Below, piece after piece: positions 21,582-34,800 of a DNA stretch of 64,000 nucleotides. The notes beneath the pieces were generated by a model. The model had not been told where the DNA came from. It was given only the letters and a program-made list of their open reading frames with translations, and made no database searches. The position numbers and the translations under genes were made by a program. The stretch is from positions 1,271,258 through 1,335,257 of the forward strand of contig SCFE01000039.1 in the NCBI GenBank assembly GCA_004352715.1, in the 5' to 3' direction. Each line of letters begins with the position of its first letter. Within the stretch, counting starts at the first letter, position 1. Origin of the DNA: Hofstenia miamia. Lineage: Eukaryota > Xenacoelomorpha > Acoela.

Positions 21582-23520
21582 GACTTGGCAGAGCCGTTGC
21601 TGGATATCAGGGCTGCTGGTACCCTCGTTCAGATACGGACTGGTTGATGCAATTTGATCTCGCCTTTGAGGCAGTTGGGTAGGAGAAGTCAGAGGATCCC
21701 GTTGACTTTGTCACTGTCTAATTAGGGTTATAGAAATAAAGTCAACAGTCCTCAGATAAAGTCAACATTTTTTAAAATAATGATATTTTGACTGGGGTTT
21801 GCCCAGGTTGGATGGTAGGGTTGCCTTAGGAATGCACTGACAAAAAAGCTAGGTCATATCTATAATATAACCTGAGATATTTATCATCAGTCCCCAAAGA
21901 AACTGTTGACTTTCTCACGGTAATGTTGACTTTGTCAACTGGTAAAAATTCAAAAATTAACTCACCCAAGAACTCATTCTGCATTGGGTCCTAAATTCAA
22001 ACTATGTTTACTGCACCTAAATATACCCCCTGCCATCAAATATACCCTTAAATTTTAAAATTTTTTTCTGGGGGTTATTGTTAGGGTTCAAAGGGTAGAC
22101 CATATTTGAAAGCCTGGTTCTCACAAATTTCAAGAATGACAACCCTTTCTTATTGCAGATTCAAGTAGATTAAGACTAGAACTTTCGAATGGTATATGTT
22201 TCAAGTCCTTTAGAACCAATATTGGTACGTCAGCAGAGTCCAAAAAAAATTTTTTTCTGGAAAAACCCCTCTGAAAATTTCCAAAGTAAACCATCTTTGA
22301 AGGCCTGGTTCTCACAAATTTTAAGAATGACAACCCTTTTTAATAGCAGATTCAAGTAGATTAAGACTAGAACTTTTGAATGGTATATGTTTCAAGTCCT
22401 TAGGACCAATATTGGTCCGTNNNNNNNNNNNNNNNNNNNNNNNNNNNNNNNNNNNNNNNNNNNNNNNNNNNNNNNNNNNNNNNNNNNNNNNNNNNNNNNN
22501 NNNNNNNNNNNNNNNNNNNNNNNNNNNNNNNNNNNNNNNNNNNNNNNNNNNNNNNNNNNNNNNNNNNNNNNNNNNNNNNNNNNNNNNNNNNNNNNNNNNN
22601 NNNNNNNNNNNNNNNNNNNNNNNNNNNNNNNNNNNNNNNNNNNNNNNNNNNNNNNNNNNNNNNNNNNNNNNNNNNNNNNNNNNNNNNNNNNNNNNNNNNN
22701 NNNNNNNNNNNNNNNNNNNNNNNNNNNNNNNNNNNNNNNNNNNNNNNNNNNNNNNNNNNNNNNNNNNNNNNNNNNNNNNNNNNNNNNNNNNNNNNNNNNN
22801 NNNNNNNNNNNNNNNNNNNNNNNNNNNNNNNNNNNNNNNNNNNNNNNNNNNNNNNNNNNNNNNNNNNNNNNNNNNNNNNNNNNNNNNNNNNNNNNNNNNN
22901 NNNNNNNNNNNNNNNNNNNNNNNNNNNNNNNNNNNNNNNNNNNNNNNNNNNNNNNNNNNNNNNNNNNNNNNNNNNNNNNNNNNNNNNNNNNNNNNNNNNN
23001 NNNNNNNNNNNNNNNNNNNNNNNNNNNNNNNNNNNNNNNNNNNNNNNNNNNNNNNNNNNNNNNNNNNNNNNNNNNNNNNNNNNNNNNNNNNNNNNNNNNN
23101 NNNNNNNNNNNNNNNNNNNNNNNNNNNNNNNNNNNNNNNNNNNNNNNNNNNNNNNNNNNNNNNNNNNNNNNNNNNNNNNNNNNNNNNNNNNNNNNNNNNN
23201 NNNNNNNNNNNNNNNNNNNNNNNNNNNNNNNNNNNNNNNNNNNNNNNNNNNNNNNNNNNNNNNNNNNNNNNNNNNNNNNNNNNNNNNNNNNNNNNNNNNN
23301 NNNNNCACTTCTGCCTTAATTAGCAGTTGTGATTTAGGTCTAGTGCCTTTTTGCCAAATTAATTAATATCAAAAATTACTGCATTATAAATTTACAAATA
23401 ACTAATTAATCATAATCATATGTTTTTACAATTAATATTTTATTTTAATATTCAGTCTTAGTTTCTTCTTCCTTTTTTCTTAATTTGACCACATATGATT
23501 CAGATTACGATTACGTTACA
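21582..23520 (-). other. Leader of element 2 with motif cluster, tandem repeat and 885-N gap
   Basis: No coding potential. It holds five copies of AAAGTCAAC in either orientation (21701, 21738, 21758, 21905, 21925). A tandem repeat of about 190 bases begins near 22100 and repeats near 22291, running into the gap 22421-23305. From 23306 to 23520 the DNA is AT-rich and resembles the leader of element 1 at about 10480-10733. No clear primer-binding site next to the LTR; the last 14 bases expected of the 5' LTR are replaced. Confidence 0.65.
22100..22420. repeat. Tandem repeat of about 190 bp running into a gap
   Basis: The block starting CCAT-TTTGAA-GCCTGGTTCTCAC at 22100 recurs at 22291, and the end TTTCAAGTCCTT-AG-ACCAATATTGGT recurs 190 bases later, stopping at the N run. 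The gap probably contains further units. Confidence 0.85.
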
Positions 23521-24432
23521 CTGTAATTATACTAGAAAACTATTTGACTCTGCAGAAGGTGTTACATAGGAATGTGATAACAGCCCTGATTCTGGGAAAA
23601 CAATTAAAGAGAAAACTTATATAAACATTGGTAATTCATCCAAGTAATCAATACTTTAGGTAACGCCAAGATGACCAACTCACATGGCTTCCAGCCATAG
23701 CAAAGTCTTCAGGAACATTGTAGTGCTCAACTTAGTGCATGGTGCTACCCTATTTGTCTCACTTATTAATTTCTATCTCATAGACAAAATAAACATCTAA
23801 TTTTCATTGTTAGTTCTCAGCTCACTAAATAATAGTCTGTAATTGCCAGACATTCATGCTAGCCAACAGCATGGTATCATCACAGTGTCATAAAATATAG
23901 GTGCATGTATGTGGTAAATATCAAATGAAAGTTTTATTATTGCCTTATGCGTAACCATATCCATAACTTAATAGGTCCACAATTTGGGCTTGTAAGATCT
24001 GCTGATCTCCAGGAGCTACATGTTGCCCTGTACTTTGAGAAAGCACTCTCAAATTGTCACTGCACTTAAGCAATTATTTTCATATTCAAAAAATACTAAT
24101 CAAAGTAACGCAAGAGAAAGTGAACAGTAATTGAAGCTAGATAAAATCTATTAACCTTTTCTAAAATTGTTTTTCAATTTATACATGTTCAAGATAATAA
24201 ATAATTACCTGTCTTTGTTTACAACTACAGTTAATCATTAGCTATTCATGTCATCGATTTTTCTCTCACAAATTAAATTTGAGCAACACGTTTAGCACCA
24301 TTGAGGGGACATAACATGATAACTAGCTTTTGTAAGCCTAAGCTTGAAATTAATCTTACGTCATAATGATGTTAATACAATCAAACAAAATAAATGAATA
24401 ATAATCACTAAAATTCCCCAAGTGACTCTACA
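23521..24432 (-). repeat. 5' LTR of element 2
   Basis: Partner of 11498-12395. It ends GACTCTACA and is followed by the target duplication ATAC (24433-24436). Compared with the other LTR it shows several C/T and G/A changes at CpG sites, for example TTCGTG to TTCATG and TACGTG to TACATG. Its inner end differs from the other LTR for about 14 bases. Confidence 0.88.
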
Positions 24433-24780
24433 ATACTGATGCTAAAAAGGTTAGAAGTATAATAAGCGATAAAAAAGCAAACATTATATAGTGAGAATGA
24501 GATTTATTTGACAATTGATTACAGTAAGTTCAATATTTCATACAGAAAAAAAGGTAAATATTTACCATTTTACAAAATTCAATTTTTTCCCTTGCAAATT
24601 AAATGAGCAATTACACATACTCTTTCATCAAGGGGACAATTATAACAAGTTTGAAAAATAAGTTCAAAATACTGAAAATTAATAAGAATCACTAAATAAA
24701 TTATGGTAATAGCACCAAATTAATTAAGGAGAGTGCCAATAAATGAAAATAAAATAAAAAGGGCCCTGAGTAACTCTACA
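24433..24780 (-). mobile_element. Right part of the older LTR split by element 2
   Basis: Resumes after the ATAC duplication and aligns with the right third of the element 2 LTR (TTGCAAATTAAAT-GAGCA, AAGGGGACA-, ending CTGAGTAACTCTACA). Followed by ATATATATAC. Confidence 0.75.
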
Positions 24781-27700
24781 ATATATATACCTGTGTATCA
24801 TTTAATTTCTGAATTCTTGCCTTCCAAACTGTTGTTTGTTGTAGGCATACATACATTTGCTGCAGAAGCTCTATACCAATTTCATTGGGCAAGGTTATCA
24901 ATGTAATTTTTACTAAAGTTATTACTATAAGTTTATTATATATTAATATTATACCAGAAATAGGAAATATATATATATATACATTTTATTGCTTTGTGTT
25001 ATTAAAGTGACAATAATTAGAAATTGTAACCTGAAGAGATCATTTGCTAGTCTTCTGTGGTTGACATTAAAGCCTGCTCAAATCAGCTTTCCTCTTCTGA
25101 TGCATGGTAAATTATTTTGCAATGACCACAAATTGTCTAAGTAATCATTTCAACAGACAGCTTCTTCCTCATGCTTGGGAGAGTGAGACACCTATTAGAA
25201 TATTTATGCAATAACCTACTTTAACAATTACTTCCTCCCCCTTTCTATAGACATAGGTTATTGCTTTGCATTTGAATTTAGTTCTATGTGTGCACTGGTA
25301 GACTGTTCATCTCCACCCAGTCTTTGGACTAGTTTCTTTTACTTGCACACTTATTGCATGTAACTCTTCAGTCATTTCTAACAAATTCAAACAGTTTTAG
25401 TTTATAGAAACAAAAACACAGTTAATTTAAGCTAAATATACATTAAATTAGTTATATATTGTTCACTTGAAGAATTAAGCATCCAGCCCTCCTACAAATT
25501 TTATTTAATAATATACTTTGGATTATAAATTATAATTTTTATGTTCCTTTTACTTTTATTTAAAATAATGTCTCTTTTTTGTCTATCTTAAACAAATTTT
25601 TTTAAATAAATTTGCATTGTCAGTTTTAAGAAAGTGTTTGTTGGTTCTAAGTATATCATTGTTGGCAAAAAGTACCAACCCAAAATTCTCTTTTTTAATT
25701 AATTCTGTCAAAATATCTATTTAAAATATGGGACGGTGGAAATTGAGCAAATGAAAAAACTGAATGAGGGTGTTTGTGTTAGGACTAAGTAATGGTTAAA
25801 ACAAACTTACTAAAAATACTTAAATGTAAAAATTTGTGACAATTGTTATTCTCAAAAGTTTATAATTATTCCTGTTCTATGTTTCTAATATAAATTATGG
25901 AAGAATTCCTTTTAAAAGATTATAGGATGCTGAAGTGATATACAACCACCACTGCAATAATATTTATTTCTTATGAACTTTGATGAAGTGATTATTTTTA
26001 GCATGTGCTTCAAGGGATTCTTTATCTTAGAAACTGGGTGGACAATTGCCCACCCAGTATTTTAAATTGCCCACTCAGTGAAATCGCATTATTACTGCAG
26101 ATTTGTTTTATTTTTAGAAATGAACCAATAAATATACTTAAGTAAAGTAATAACAGCTGTAAATATGAAATTTTTATTATTTTTAGTAAATCACATGTAT
26201 GCTTGCAAGTATAGCATGTGCAACTAAAACAGGTTTTGCCAACCCAGTAAAATTTTACTAAAAAATGCCCTAATGAGCTTCATGTTACTTGTTCTAACAT
26301 ACCCAACAAAATATTCAAGCATGCAAAAATTCCAGTGCATATCTTTGTAAAAATCAAGTAACTGGTTTTTGATTTGGGTTTTGAATTATAACTATTTTCT
26401 TAGTACAACTAACTTTCTCTGAGCTAATTGCATCAATGATGTCTATGGGAATACTTTGATACTGATCATGAACTTCACAGAAATTAACTCATACACTAAT
26501 TGATTTAGTGTAGGTATACAAATAGAATTGAAAAAATAAGAATGCTGTTCTGATAATGACTTTGCTAGTGTTGTGCAATTGTTATTATATTTTATAATAT
26601 GTGGATCAGGGAAGGGTATTCTCAGTTCAAATGAGACAGAAATGTACATGAAATCATCCTAAATTGACTGTCCATAATTGATAGCATTCAGCTTAACCCA
26701 CTATTAAATTATTAAGTAAATTGCTGTAAGTTGGATGTAGCAAAAGACTTAATTGTCTTCCTTCTTATTCATATCCAATATTTATTTAAGATTACTTCAG
26801 ACCAATTCTACATCTGAATCATAATCCATGCAATTGTTACTTATGCAACATAGAATTTCATTCACTGACTCCCAAATTTAAGACACTTGCTTTAAGTTTT
26901 GTTTTAATTTGAGCAAAATTTTGATGGGTTGACGAGCTATTTCATTTCTGAGTTACAACGTAGATTTTTCACAAAATGAATTTTAATATATAAGTATTAA
27001 TTTTACGAAAGCATTGAATATTTTTTAATCCTAGTTACGAAAATGAGAAATTTATTAAATTGCAGGACATCTCTATGTAATAGGATGTCGCATTTTTTAA
27101 TTTCTTTAGCATATTGATTTTTTCTATTACCATAGATCTATTCAGCTCTATATCATATGTATGTAGACCTAAATTGATGCGATTATTATAATACCTTAGT
27201 TGATTTATTTCATTTTTGAATTAGATTTATTTAACTTAGTGCTGTGCATCACCATAAATTCATTGGATTAACCGGACCGTGCTTCTTCTTTACTTACTCA
27301 GTTTTTAACTGAATGTATAATTAGCGTTTGATTATTTACATACGGCTATTTTTATAATGGAAAAAGTTGCTATTCCTATATGGCAACTTCTGATTTTTCT
27401 ATTTGTATAAATATATATACGTATACTTATACTGTCTTTGGATACAAAATTTTAATATATATATATATATATTATCATGGTTATTTTAGTTAAGTTATTC
27501 TTCTGGACTAATTTTTTTCTTTCATCAGAGGGTGGCTAGCTAAGGTACAACTTAGCTAAATCATGCTGCCATGAGTAGGTTAGGCATATGTATAGGAACT
27601 TAACTATATTTTATCTGGCTTTCTATATAGATCAATTTATTGCATTAAGCTATATTGCACATTTATTTATTGTACTGAGCATTAGGTCTAGGTATACATT

Positions 27701-28800
27701 ATAATAGCCCCTCTGAATGTATAATATGACTTTTTGCACTCACTTTCAAATTATATTAAGGTTCCCATTGGTTACTACACTCTCATTATTTGATTCTTTG
27801 TTACCAGTCATATCATACATTATATCGTCGATAACGTTTCTCACCATTTCTATTGTTTTGTAATACCGTCATCATTGTAATCAATAAATTTTGAAAATCA
27901 AAAATTAGAATGATTTAACCAGATTTTACCCTTATTAACCGGCTCTTGCAAATTACCGCTTTTAACCAAGCCGGATCCAGCACAAATTTAAATCTATTTT
28001 TGCCAAGTTCAGTTTGAAGGTAATAAATCATGCATTTATAGTGATTTGAAAGTTCTCTCTTTCCTAAGTTTTAAATGAAGACTGCTAACATTTATCATAT
28101 GTTACAAGTTTTGCTCATTTCACAGTATTTGTATGCAGACAATTTGTAATGTATGTTGTTGAAATACCACATTTGTTCTTCCGCGATTATTGTCAATATT
28201 TTGCATTGAATGTATATTCTCTGCATTTTTGTATTCGTTAACAAACCTACAACATTGTAAATTTTCAAGTTCATTTACATGCTCAATTTTTCTCTGAAAA
28301 TATTGTATTTATTAGTAGTTTTTGTTTTATCAAAGCATCGGGTTGTTTCTATTGGAATTTTGATAGCACTCATTCTGCAATGATGTAGAAATGAGAAATA
28401 TAGGAAATATTTTGCAGTATTCCATCTGAGTTGTAACATTATTTATATAAATTGCAAAAATGTATCAAGAACTATGCTTTTAAAATTCATTTGTAGTTAG
28501 TTGACAGCATTTCGCTGTTTATGAAATTGTAGTAATTATATATATCCTTGGTGACAATGACTATTTTGACTTGACACTTCCATATTGATTAAGTTGAACA
28601 ATCTGTAATTAATTTGAGTAGCTATATTCGCAAAAATTGTTGCTCATTTAAATCAGTAGAGCGTAAGTCTAGATGTCAAGCATAAGTTTAAGCGGCAGGA
28701 ATGGTATTCAAAGAATTATACATGATCTCATACATGAATAAATACAATTCTGAATATTTCAGTTTTGTTTTCCTTAAGACCATTTAAACAAATTTTCATT
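24781..28800. other. AT-rich intergenic region, no gene seen
   Basis: Only short frames. It contains short (TA)n runs near 24970 and 27455 and a perfect hairpin ACTGGGTGG / CCACCCAGT at 26033-26058 with a partial third copy of the arm just after. The promoter of DNAAF5 presumably lies at the right end, but I see no clear core element. Confidence 0.6.
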
Positions 28801-28816
28801 TTTAGATTTAGAATAA
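28795..28816 (+). promoter_or_regulatory. Splice acceptor 11 nt before the DNAAF5 start codon
   Basis: A pyrimidine-rich TTTTCATTTTTAG ends at 28805 and the ATG is at 28817. It could be the end of a 5' UTR intron or a spliced-leader trans-splicing acceptor, which typically sits this close to the start codon in trans-splicing animals. Confidence 0.5.
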
Positions 28817-31800
28817 ATGAATCGTTTCGTTAATTCCTTGTCAGATGAAAGTAAAATTGTTCGTAAGCGAGCGTTGGAAAGTATTCGTAAGGAAACTGTT
28901 GATGTAAATCCTCCTCTAGATAAAGACATTCTTCAAAATTTGGCTGAAGAATCTCTTCTGCGACCAATATTACGTAATTTTTCTGACTCTGCAGAAAAAT
29001 GTAGGGAACTGGCTTGCGATTTGATTAAAGATATAGTGCTGCAGGTTAGTAGTGGCTATGCTTCTGTTGATTGTTATTTATTTTAGATACCATTCCCTTC
29101 TAAACTTCTACATTATATTATTCCAGTGCTAGTTCAAAGACTTGGTCAAGACACTATTCAAGAGCCTTCAGAAGAAGTGAGACTTCCACTTTTAAAACTA
29201 GCTGATTTACTACTACAACTATGTCGTGAAAATTGTGCTCCTTACCTTAACGATTACGTTGCTATTCTGAGGCACACTGTGGTTGATCCTTTTGCAGATA
29301 TGAAACGACAAAGTTGCACTACAATTTCTCGTTTGGCGTCTACTTTAAAAGTGGTTTTCCACATGCAAAGTGAAACATTGATTAATCCCCTTCTAACACA
29401 AATCTCTCATCAGCATTCAAAAGTTCGTTCATCTGTTGTCAAGTGCATTGGAGATGTTTGTAAATACGGGAATAATAAGTCTGTGGATGATGTAGTATCG
29501 CATTTAGCTCAACGATGTTTTGATCCTATTCCGACAGTTCGTAGATCATTAACAGAAGTAGTTGCTGACTGGTTACTGAACTTGCCCGATCGATATTCAT
29601 ATTGGCATAAATTTATTCCGCTTCTTCTTACCTCCTTTAGTGATTCACAGCCGGAAATTGCTGAATTTGGTAAGAATTTATTTCATGCAATAAAGATGTA
29701 TTTTACTCCATTTACTTTTAAGCTAACGATGCATGGTTTCGTATCGGTAAGCAATTCGAAGAAGAAAACGAACAAGATTTTAAAGATAAATTGGATTTTG
29801 ACACAGCACCATTGAATTGGTATCCATCCAACGGTTAGTTTTCGGTAATTCATTATTCATTATAGAAATTTCATTTAGTTACACGGCCTCGTTTGGGTTG
29901 CCGTATTTTAATCTACAGAAATTTTGGTCGCCTCACCTCTGGTATTTACAATGACATTGGCGACTGGGTTGTTGAAACGCGCATTAAAACAGGTTTGCAA
30001 ATATATATTTCAATTTGTTTGCTGCATTAAAGTTTATAATTGTGAGTACGCGTGTTACTTTTAATTAAGTAATTTTATAAGTAATTTGCTAGCCGCACTT
30101 CTTTACTACCTCATACTAAACGTTGAAGACTCTGTGACGCAGTTTATGGCAAAAATAATGCCATCTTTGACACGCGGTGCACTGGATGATGAACGCCAAG
30201 TAACAAATTTTGTAAGTACATTTAAAATGTCGTTAATTTATGTGTGTACAGTTTATACTTTCACCAAATGCAATAATAATTTTGCAAAAAGATGCGTCTA
30301 ATTCCATTGAACTAAACAAAATATCTCTTCTAAATAGTTTTCACTCCTAAATTAACTTTAACTAAACTAAAGCCTGATGCAACTGTCAATTTTACTTTAA
30401 AAATATTTTTAGTCAGTTATTATCCTGTCCTTTAACATCTTCAAAAACAGCTGAAAACCTTTAATGTCTCAGGTTTATAGTCTATGTAACCATATTATTG
30501 AAACCCTATGTGATCTGGAGATAGGATTATTTTATTTATCGTCCAATTGTGGAGCTTTTGTAAGGAGACTTTTCCTAATTTTCACTAGGGTTCATAACTC
30601 CACTTCTATGCCTGTGATCTCCTCCTGTTGTTGTAACTTTCTCTATTCGTCGTCCCAAGAAACATAGCACGCTTCACTCGTTTTTCAATCGTGCTTGTAT
30701 AGCTGTTAATTACATCCATTGATTTCTTTTCCCCATCGTCGAGCTTCAACAAATCTTTGATGTATTTCCCCTTGCTGAGCCCTTCTCCAACTTCACCTAC
30801 TTTTCTATTTGCTCCTACTTTATCTCCTGTAACTGTCCTAGCTGCCGTCAAACTTTACTTGTTTTTATATTTTTATAGTGTCTGCCTTCAGCGGCTTAAT
30901 AAAGTCATTCATTATTATTATTATGATTATTATACATTTTCTTCTAAATATCTGCTCATTTTATGTTGAAATTGTTTTTCAACCAGTGGCATATTCTTCC
31001 TATTTTTTCAAAAAAACTTATTATTAGTCAGAAATGAATTCTACTAAATTCCAAACATTTCCAATCGTTAAAGCCAATACTTAATTGATTTCAGAAAATT
31101 AGAATCACATTTCTAAGTTGGTGATGTTGATATGAAGAATATTTGTGCATTTTCGTTTTAATATTATAATCCAATACAAAGTCAGATAGAGGGGGGAAAT
31201 GAAAAAATTGAGGGGTTACTATTAATTTGTCTCCTGCTGTATGTAATTGTACGTCACGAGAAAGTTAGTGAACTGAGAATCATTTTAAGGAAAAACTTAT
31301 ATTTGTTATCATTAAATATCATTAAAATATATTTTTCCACATTTTAATTGATCGGATTATTTATGCATTTTGAGCGTGAGATCAATGGAAATGATCTGCT
31401 TTAAGGGATCAACTGGACTTCTGAAAAATTTATTAATTATAAATGAAAAACACTTATTGATTTTTATAATAAATTATAATAAACACATGGATTAAAACTT
31501 CACAATGGGTTGCATATTCAAAGATGGCGTCTATAACCACAAAATCATAGTATTATTTAGCACCGGGCGCGGGCCACACACTTTCTTCTTAAGTTAGGGT
31601 TATGATTGTTTCATTATAAAGAGCATCGAGAACATTTTACAGTGACGTTTTGATTTTAATAAAATAATAATCTTATGATGAAATAATGTTTAAGAATTTG
31701 TATATAATCTTCAACATAAAAAATTGTTTTTTGGTTGTCAGTACATAATCCAAGGAAATACGTTTTAGAAATAGTAGTTGTGAGAAAACAGCCTTTAAAG

Positions 31801-34800
31801 TTTATATTAAGAACCAAAGAACTTTATATACAACCTTCATTATATGTACAGCATTGTTCTTTATGCTTTATTATAAATAACCTGTACAATGGTATATAGT
31901 ATATGTATAGTGTTTCAATATAAGTGTAAGAAATTTATAAAAAAAAAGTTTTTTTGTCTATTGCTTAGATGTTTACCTAGTATAATTTCAAAAAATGTCG
32001 CAATTGAAGGCCCGTAGATCCTCTTACCTTATGTCAGACCATTATTTCAAACTCTGAGATTCGCGGTGAATTACCTAAACAGAAAAGACTTACTAAACTG
32101 TTTTTCTTTGAAAAAGAATTTAAAAAAAATTCTTTCATTTATGTTCTTATGTTTTGTCAAATGCACTTTAATTTCAATTGCAATTGGTACAGAAATCAAA
32201 TTTTTTATATTTATATGGATCGGGTTGTTTAATGACTAAAGTAATGGCTTTATTCTACTACTACTATCCGCATAGGAATTTTTTATGGCGTACAATTGTA
32301 ATTTAGATATCAATTGCAATAATTGTTTAGCTGCGTACGTGTGCGATAAATTAGTGTCATTTGGAAACTGTAATTGACCCAATTTAGGTAACCCGCGCTT
32401 CCCAGTTAATTGGCTATTTTGTAAATCCAGAAGTTTGGTGTGAGCTTCTTTTACCAACTGTTAGTCAAGCTCAAAATTGTGCTGCTCTTAAAGTTTGTAT
32501 TTCATTATAAACATGATTAGAATCATTCCCATGTGTTTCATTTAACTTTATGTTAATTCAAATTACAGTGTTTCTTTTTTAACACAAAATAGCCTGAGAA
32601 TTCGATACTTCTTAAATGCCTGAAGTGGTCAGAATTAGCCACTTTCAGAAAAACTGTGCAAAATGAAATACAGGTATCAGAAAACAAAATATGCTTGTTT
32701 TCTAATTAAGTTCCAAATTAATCTGAAAATTTTTCACACTTGAAAATTCCAGATTCCATGTTGCAAACGAATAGTATGATATCAAAGACTGATAAAATTA
32801 ATTTTTTTATTAATCCATTTAACTTGCAAAATTAATAAATGATTTTCATCACTGGATGACTTATTTTTGACATGTAATATGGGATCAAAGAATGAAAGTA
32901 GTCCAATTTGAGCACTTAGGTTTTTTAGTGTGAAACTGCTAAGTAAGATTAATATTTAATTGATTTACAATATACCGACATTATTATAGTTTATTCATAT
33001 AGTTTGCTTATAGTAACTAATGAATTCCTTAGAGGCATAATTTTTTTGCAAATTAATTTTTCTATTTCATATAAATTTTTGACATTTTTAAAGCATAGGA
33101 TGTTTTAAACACTGTTTAAAACAGTGTTTTAATCGCATGTTTTTAGCAATATTTTTTTAAATACGGATTGGATTTTATACGAAATTTAGAGAATAATTTT
33201 TGTAATTTGTCCATGCGTACTTTCATGTTCTACTGAAAAATTTGCAAAACTTGCGTTTTGTTTACGCGTATGAAGTGAAAAATTAATGTTGATAAGCTTA
33301 TCGTAATTATATGTTTGCTACTATTACTGTGTTTTCAGCAAATTTTAGTACCTCGAAGTAGTTCTGTTTGAGAGCAAAAAACGTTGTTTTAAAACGTTTT
33401 TTTTGGAAAAATACACTTTTAGCCTACGCTATTCCTATAGCATTTTACCTCATTGTAGTTATCGTTTTACATACACACCTTCATGTCTATTTTAGGTTTT
33501 GTCCGCATGTGTTAGCTGTACCGAAGATCATGTTTTAGATGCATTTCTTGATAAAATATTGGATGTTGTTTTGGACGTACAAGTTAGATTAGTTTTTCAA
33601 AAGGTTTGTCTATGTATATATATATATATATATTTTTGAACCATTTCAATGAATATGTATCGGAAATCAAGTTCACAATAGAACATGAAAAAGACAATAG
33701 GATAAACTTTCTTGATATCACAGCAACTAAGCATACACATGACATTTCAACCAAATTGTACCAAAAGCCAACTTTTACAGGTTTATACATACCATTCTCA
33801 TCAAATTGTGATGAGAGTCATTAAATCAATACCATTTCATGCTTAATCAATAGAATATTTCAATTATGCTCTAATTATAAAAGTTTAACAGAAAGTTTGG
33901 ATAAAATCACAGAGGATCTTAAAAATAATGGCTATCCACAAAAATTAATTCGTAAGATCATTGATAGAAAATTTTCATCCAAGAAACAACCATTAAATGC
34001 TACAAATAACCAAGAAAAAACAAATATATACTGGAAGTTACCATTCATAGGAACACGAGAAGAACAACTGAAGAGAACCATAAAAACATATAACAAAGAA
34101 TTATAAGTTTCGAAAACATTTCCAGTATTTTATGCAAAGAAAACCATGCAAATGTTCCTTAATAAAGATCACATACCGATTTCCCTGTCTTCTAATATCG
34201 TTTATTCATACGACTGTGATAAATGTTCAAGTTCATGCATTGGCGAGACTAAAAGACACTTAAAAACTCGGGCAAAAGAACATATAAGAGGGCATCTACA
34301 ATCAGAAATATATATTCATGGGTGTGCACTTAAGCTAAAAAAAAAATTAACATACTAGTAAAACATCGTGAAACTAAGATAGTAGAAGCCATATGTATTA
34401 AATCAACCAAGAAAACCTTAATAAATAAACAAAGACATCAATCAAATTTAAACATTTATTAAAGATCAAATACATTTAATGAAAAAAATTCGGGAACATT
34501 GCTACAAATGCTTGAAGATGACAACAATGTTTGTCGAAACATTTTCGCGATAAAAGCAATAAAAGTTTTCATAATGTAAGCACAGCGTTTCAAATTAACT
34601 TTTTGAAGCTGAATGCGACTATGTATTTTATTTTTCCCTATCTTTAAAAGAAGTTCATATTTTTTTACAATTTTCCTCAAGTGGCCCCTTGTCTATGTAG
34701 TTTTTTATGTTTTCACTCATGTTGCAAAATTGTGTAGATTTTCAGGATTAGCAGTAAAATATACATTTTTTGAATATTCAGAAATTGGGCTATCAGCACA

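Larger units (their letters stand above)
11484..24432 (-). mobile_element. Ty3/Gypsy-type LTR retrotransposon, element 2, complete ends, nested
   Basis: About 12.9 kb including two gaps. LTRs lie at 11484-12395 (3' LTR) and 23521-24432 (5' LTR), bounded by TGTAGA...TCTACA and flanked by the 4-base duplication ATAC (11480-11483 and 24433-24436). The order on the minus strand is LTR, leader, gag, pol, linker, ORF3, polypurine tract, LTR. It inserted into an older LTR of a related family. The two LTRs differ at a few percent of positions plus an 18-base indel, many differences being CpG transitions, so the insertion is not recent. Premature stops are mainly TGA: I count 13 TGA and 3 TAA in gag, pol and ORF3. 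Confidence 0.92.

Noticed and set aside
22080-22100. TTAGGG-like telomeric repeat in the leader
   Set aside because: A single occurrence, not tandem.
30606-30851. Minus-strand 81-residue frame
   Set aside because: It is antisense to a LINE 3' end with an (ATT)n tail on the plus strand.
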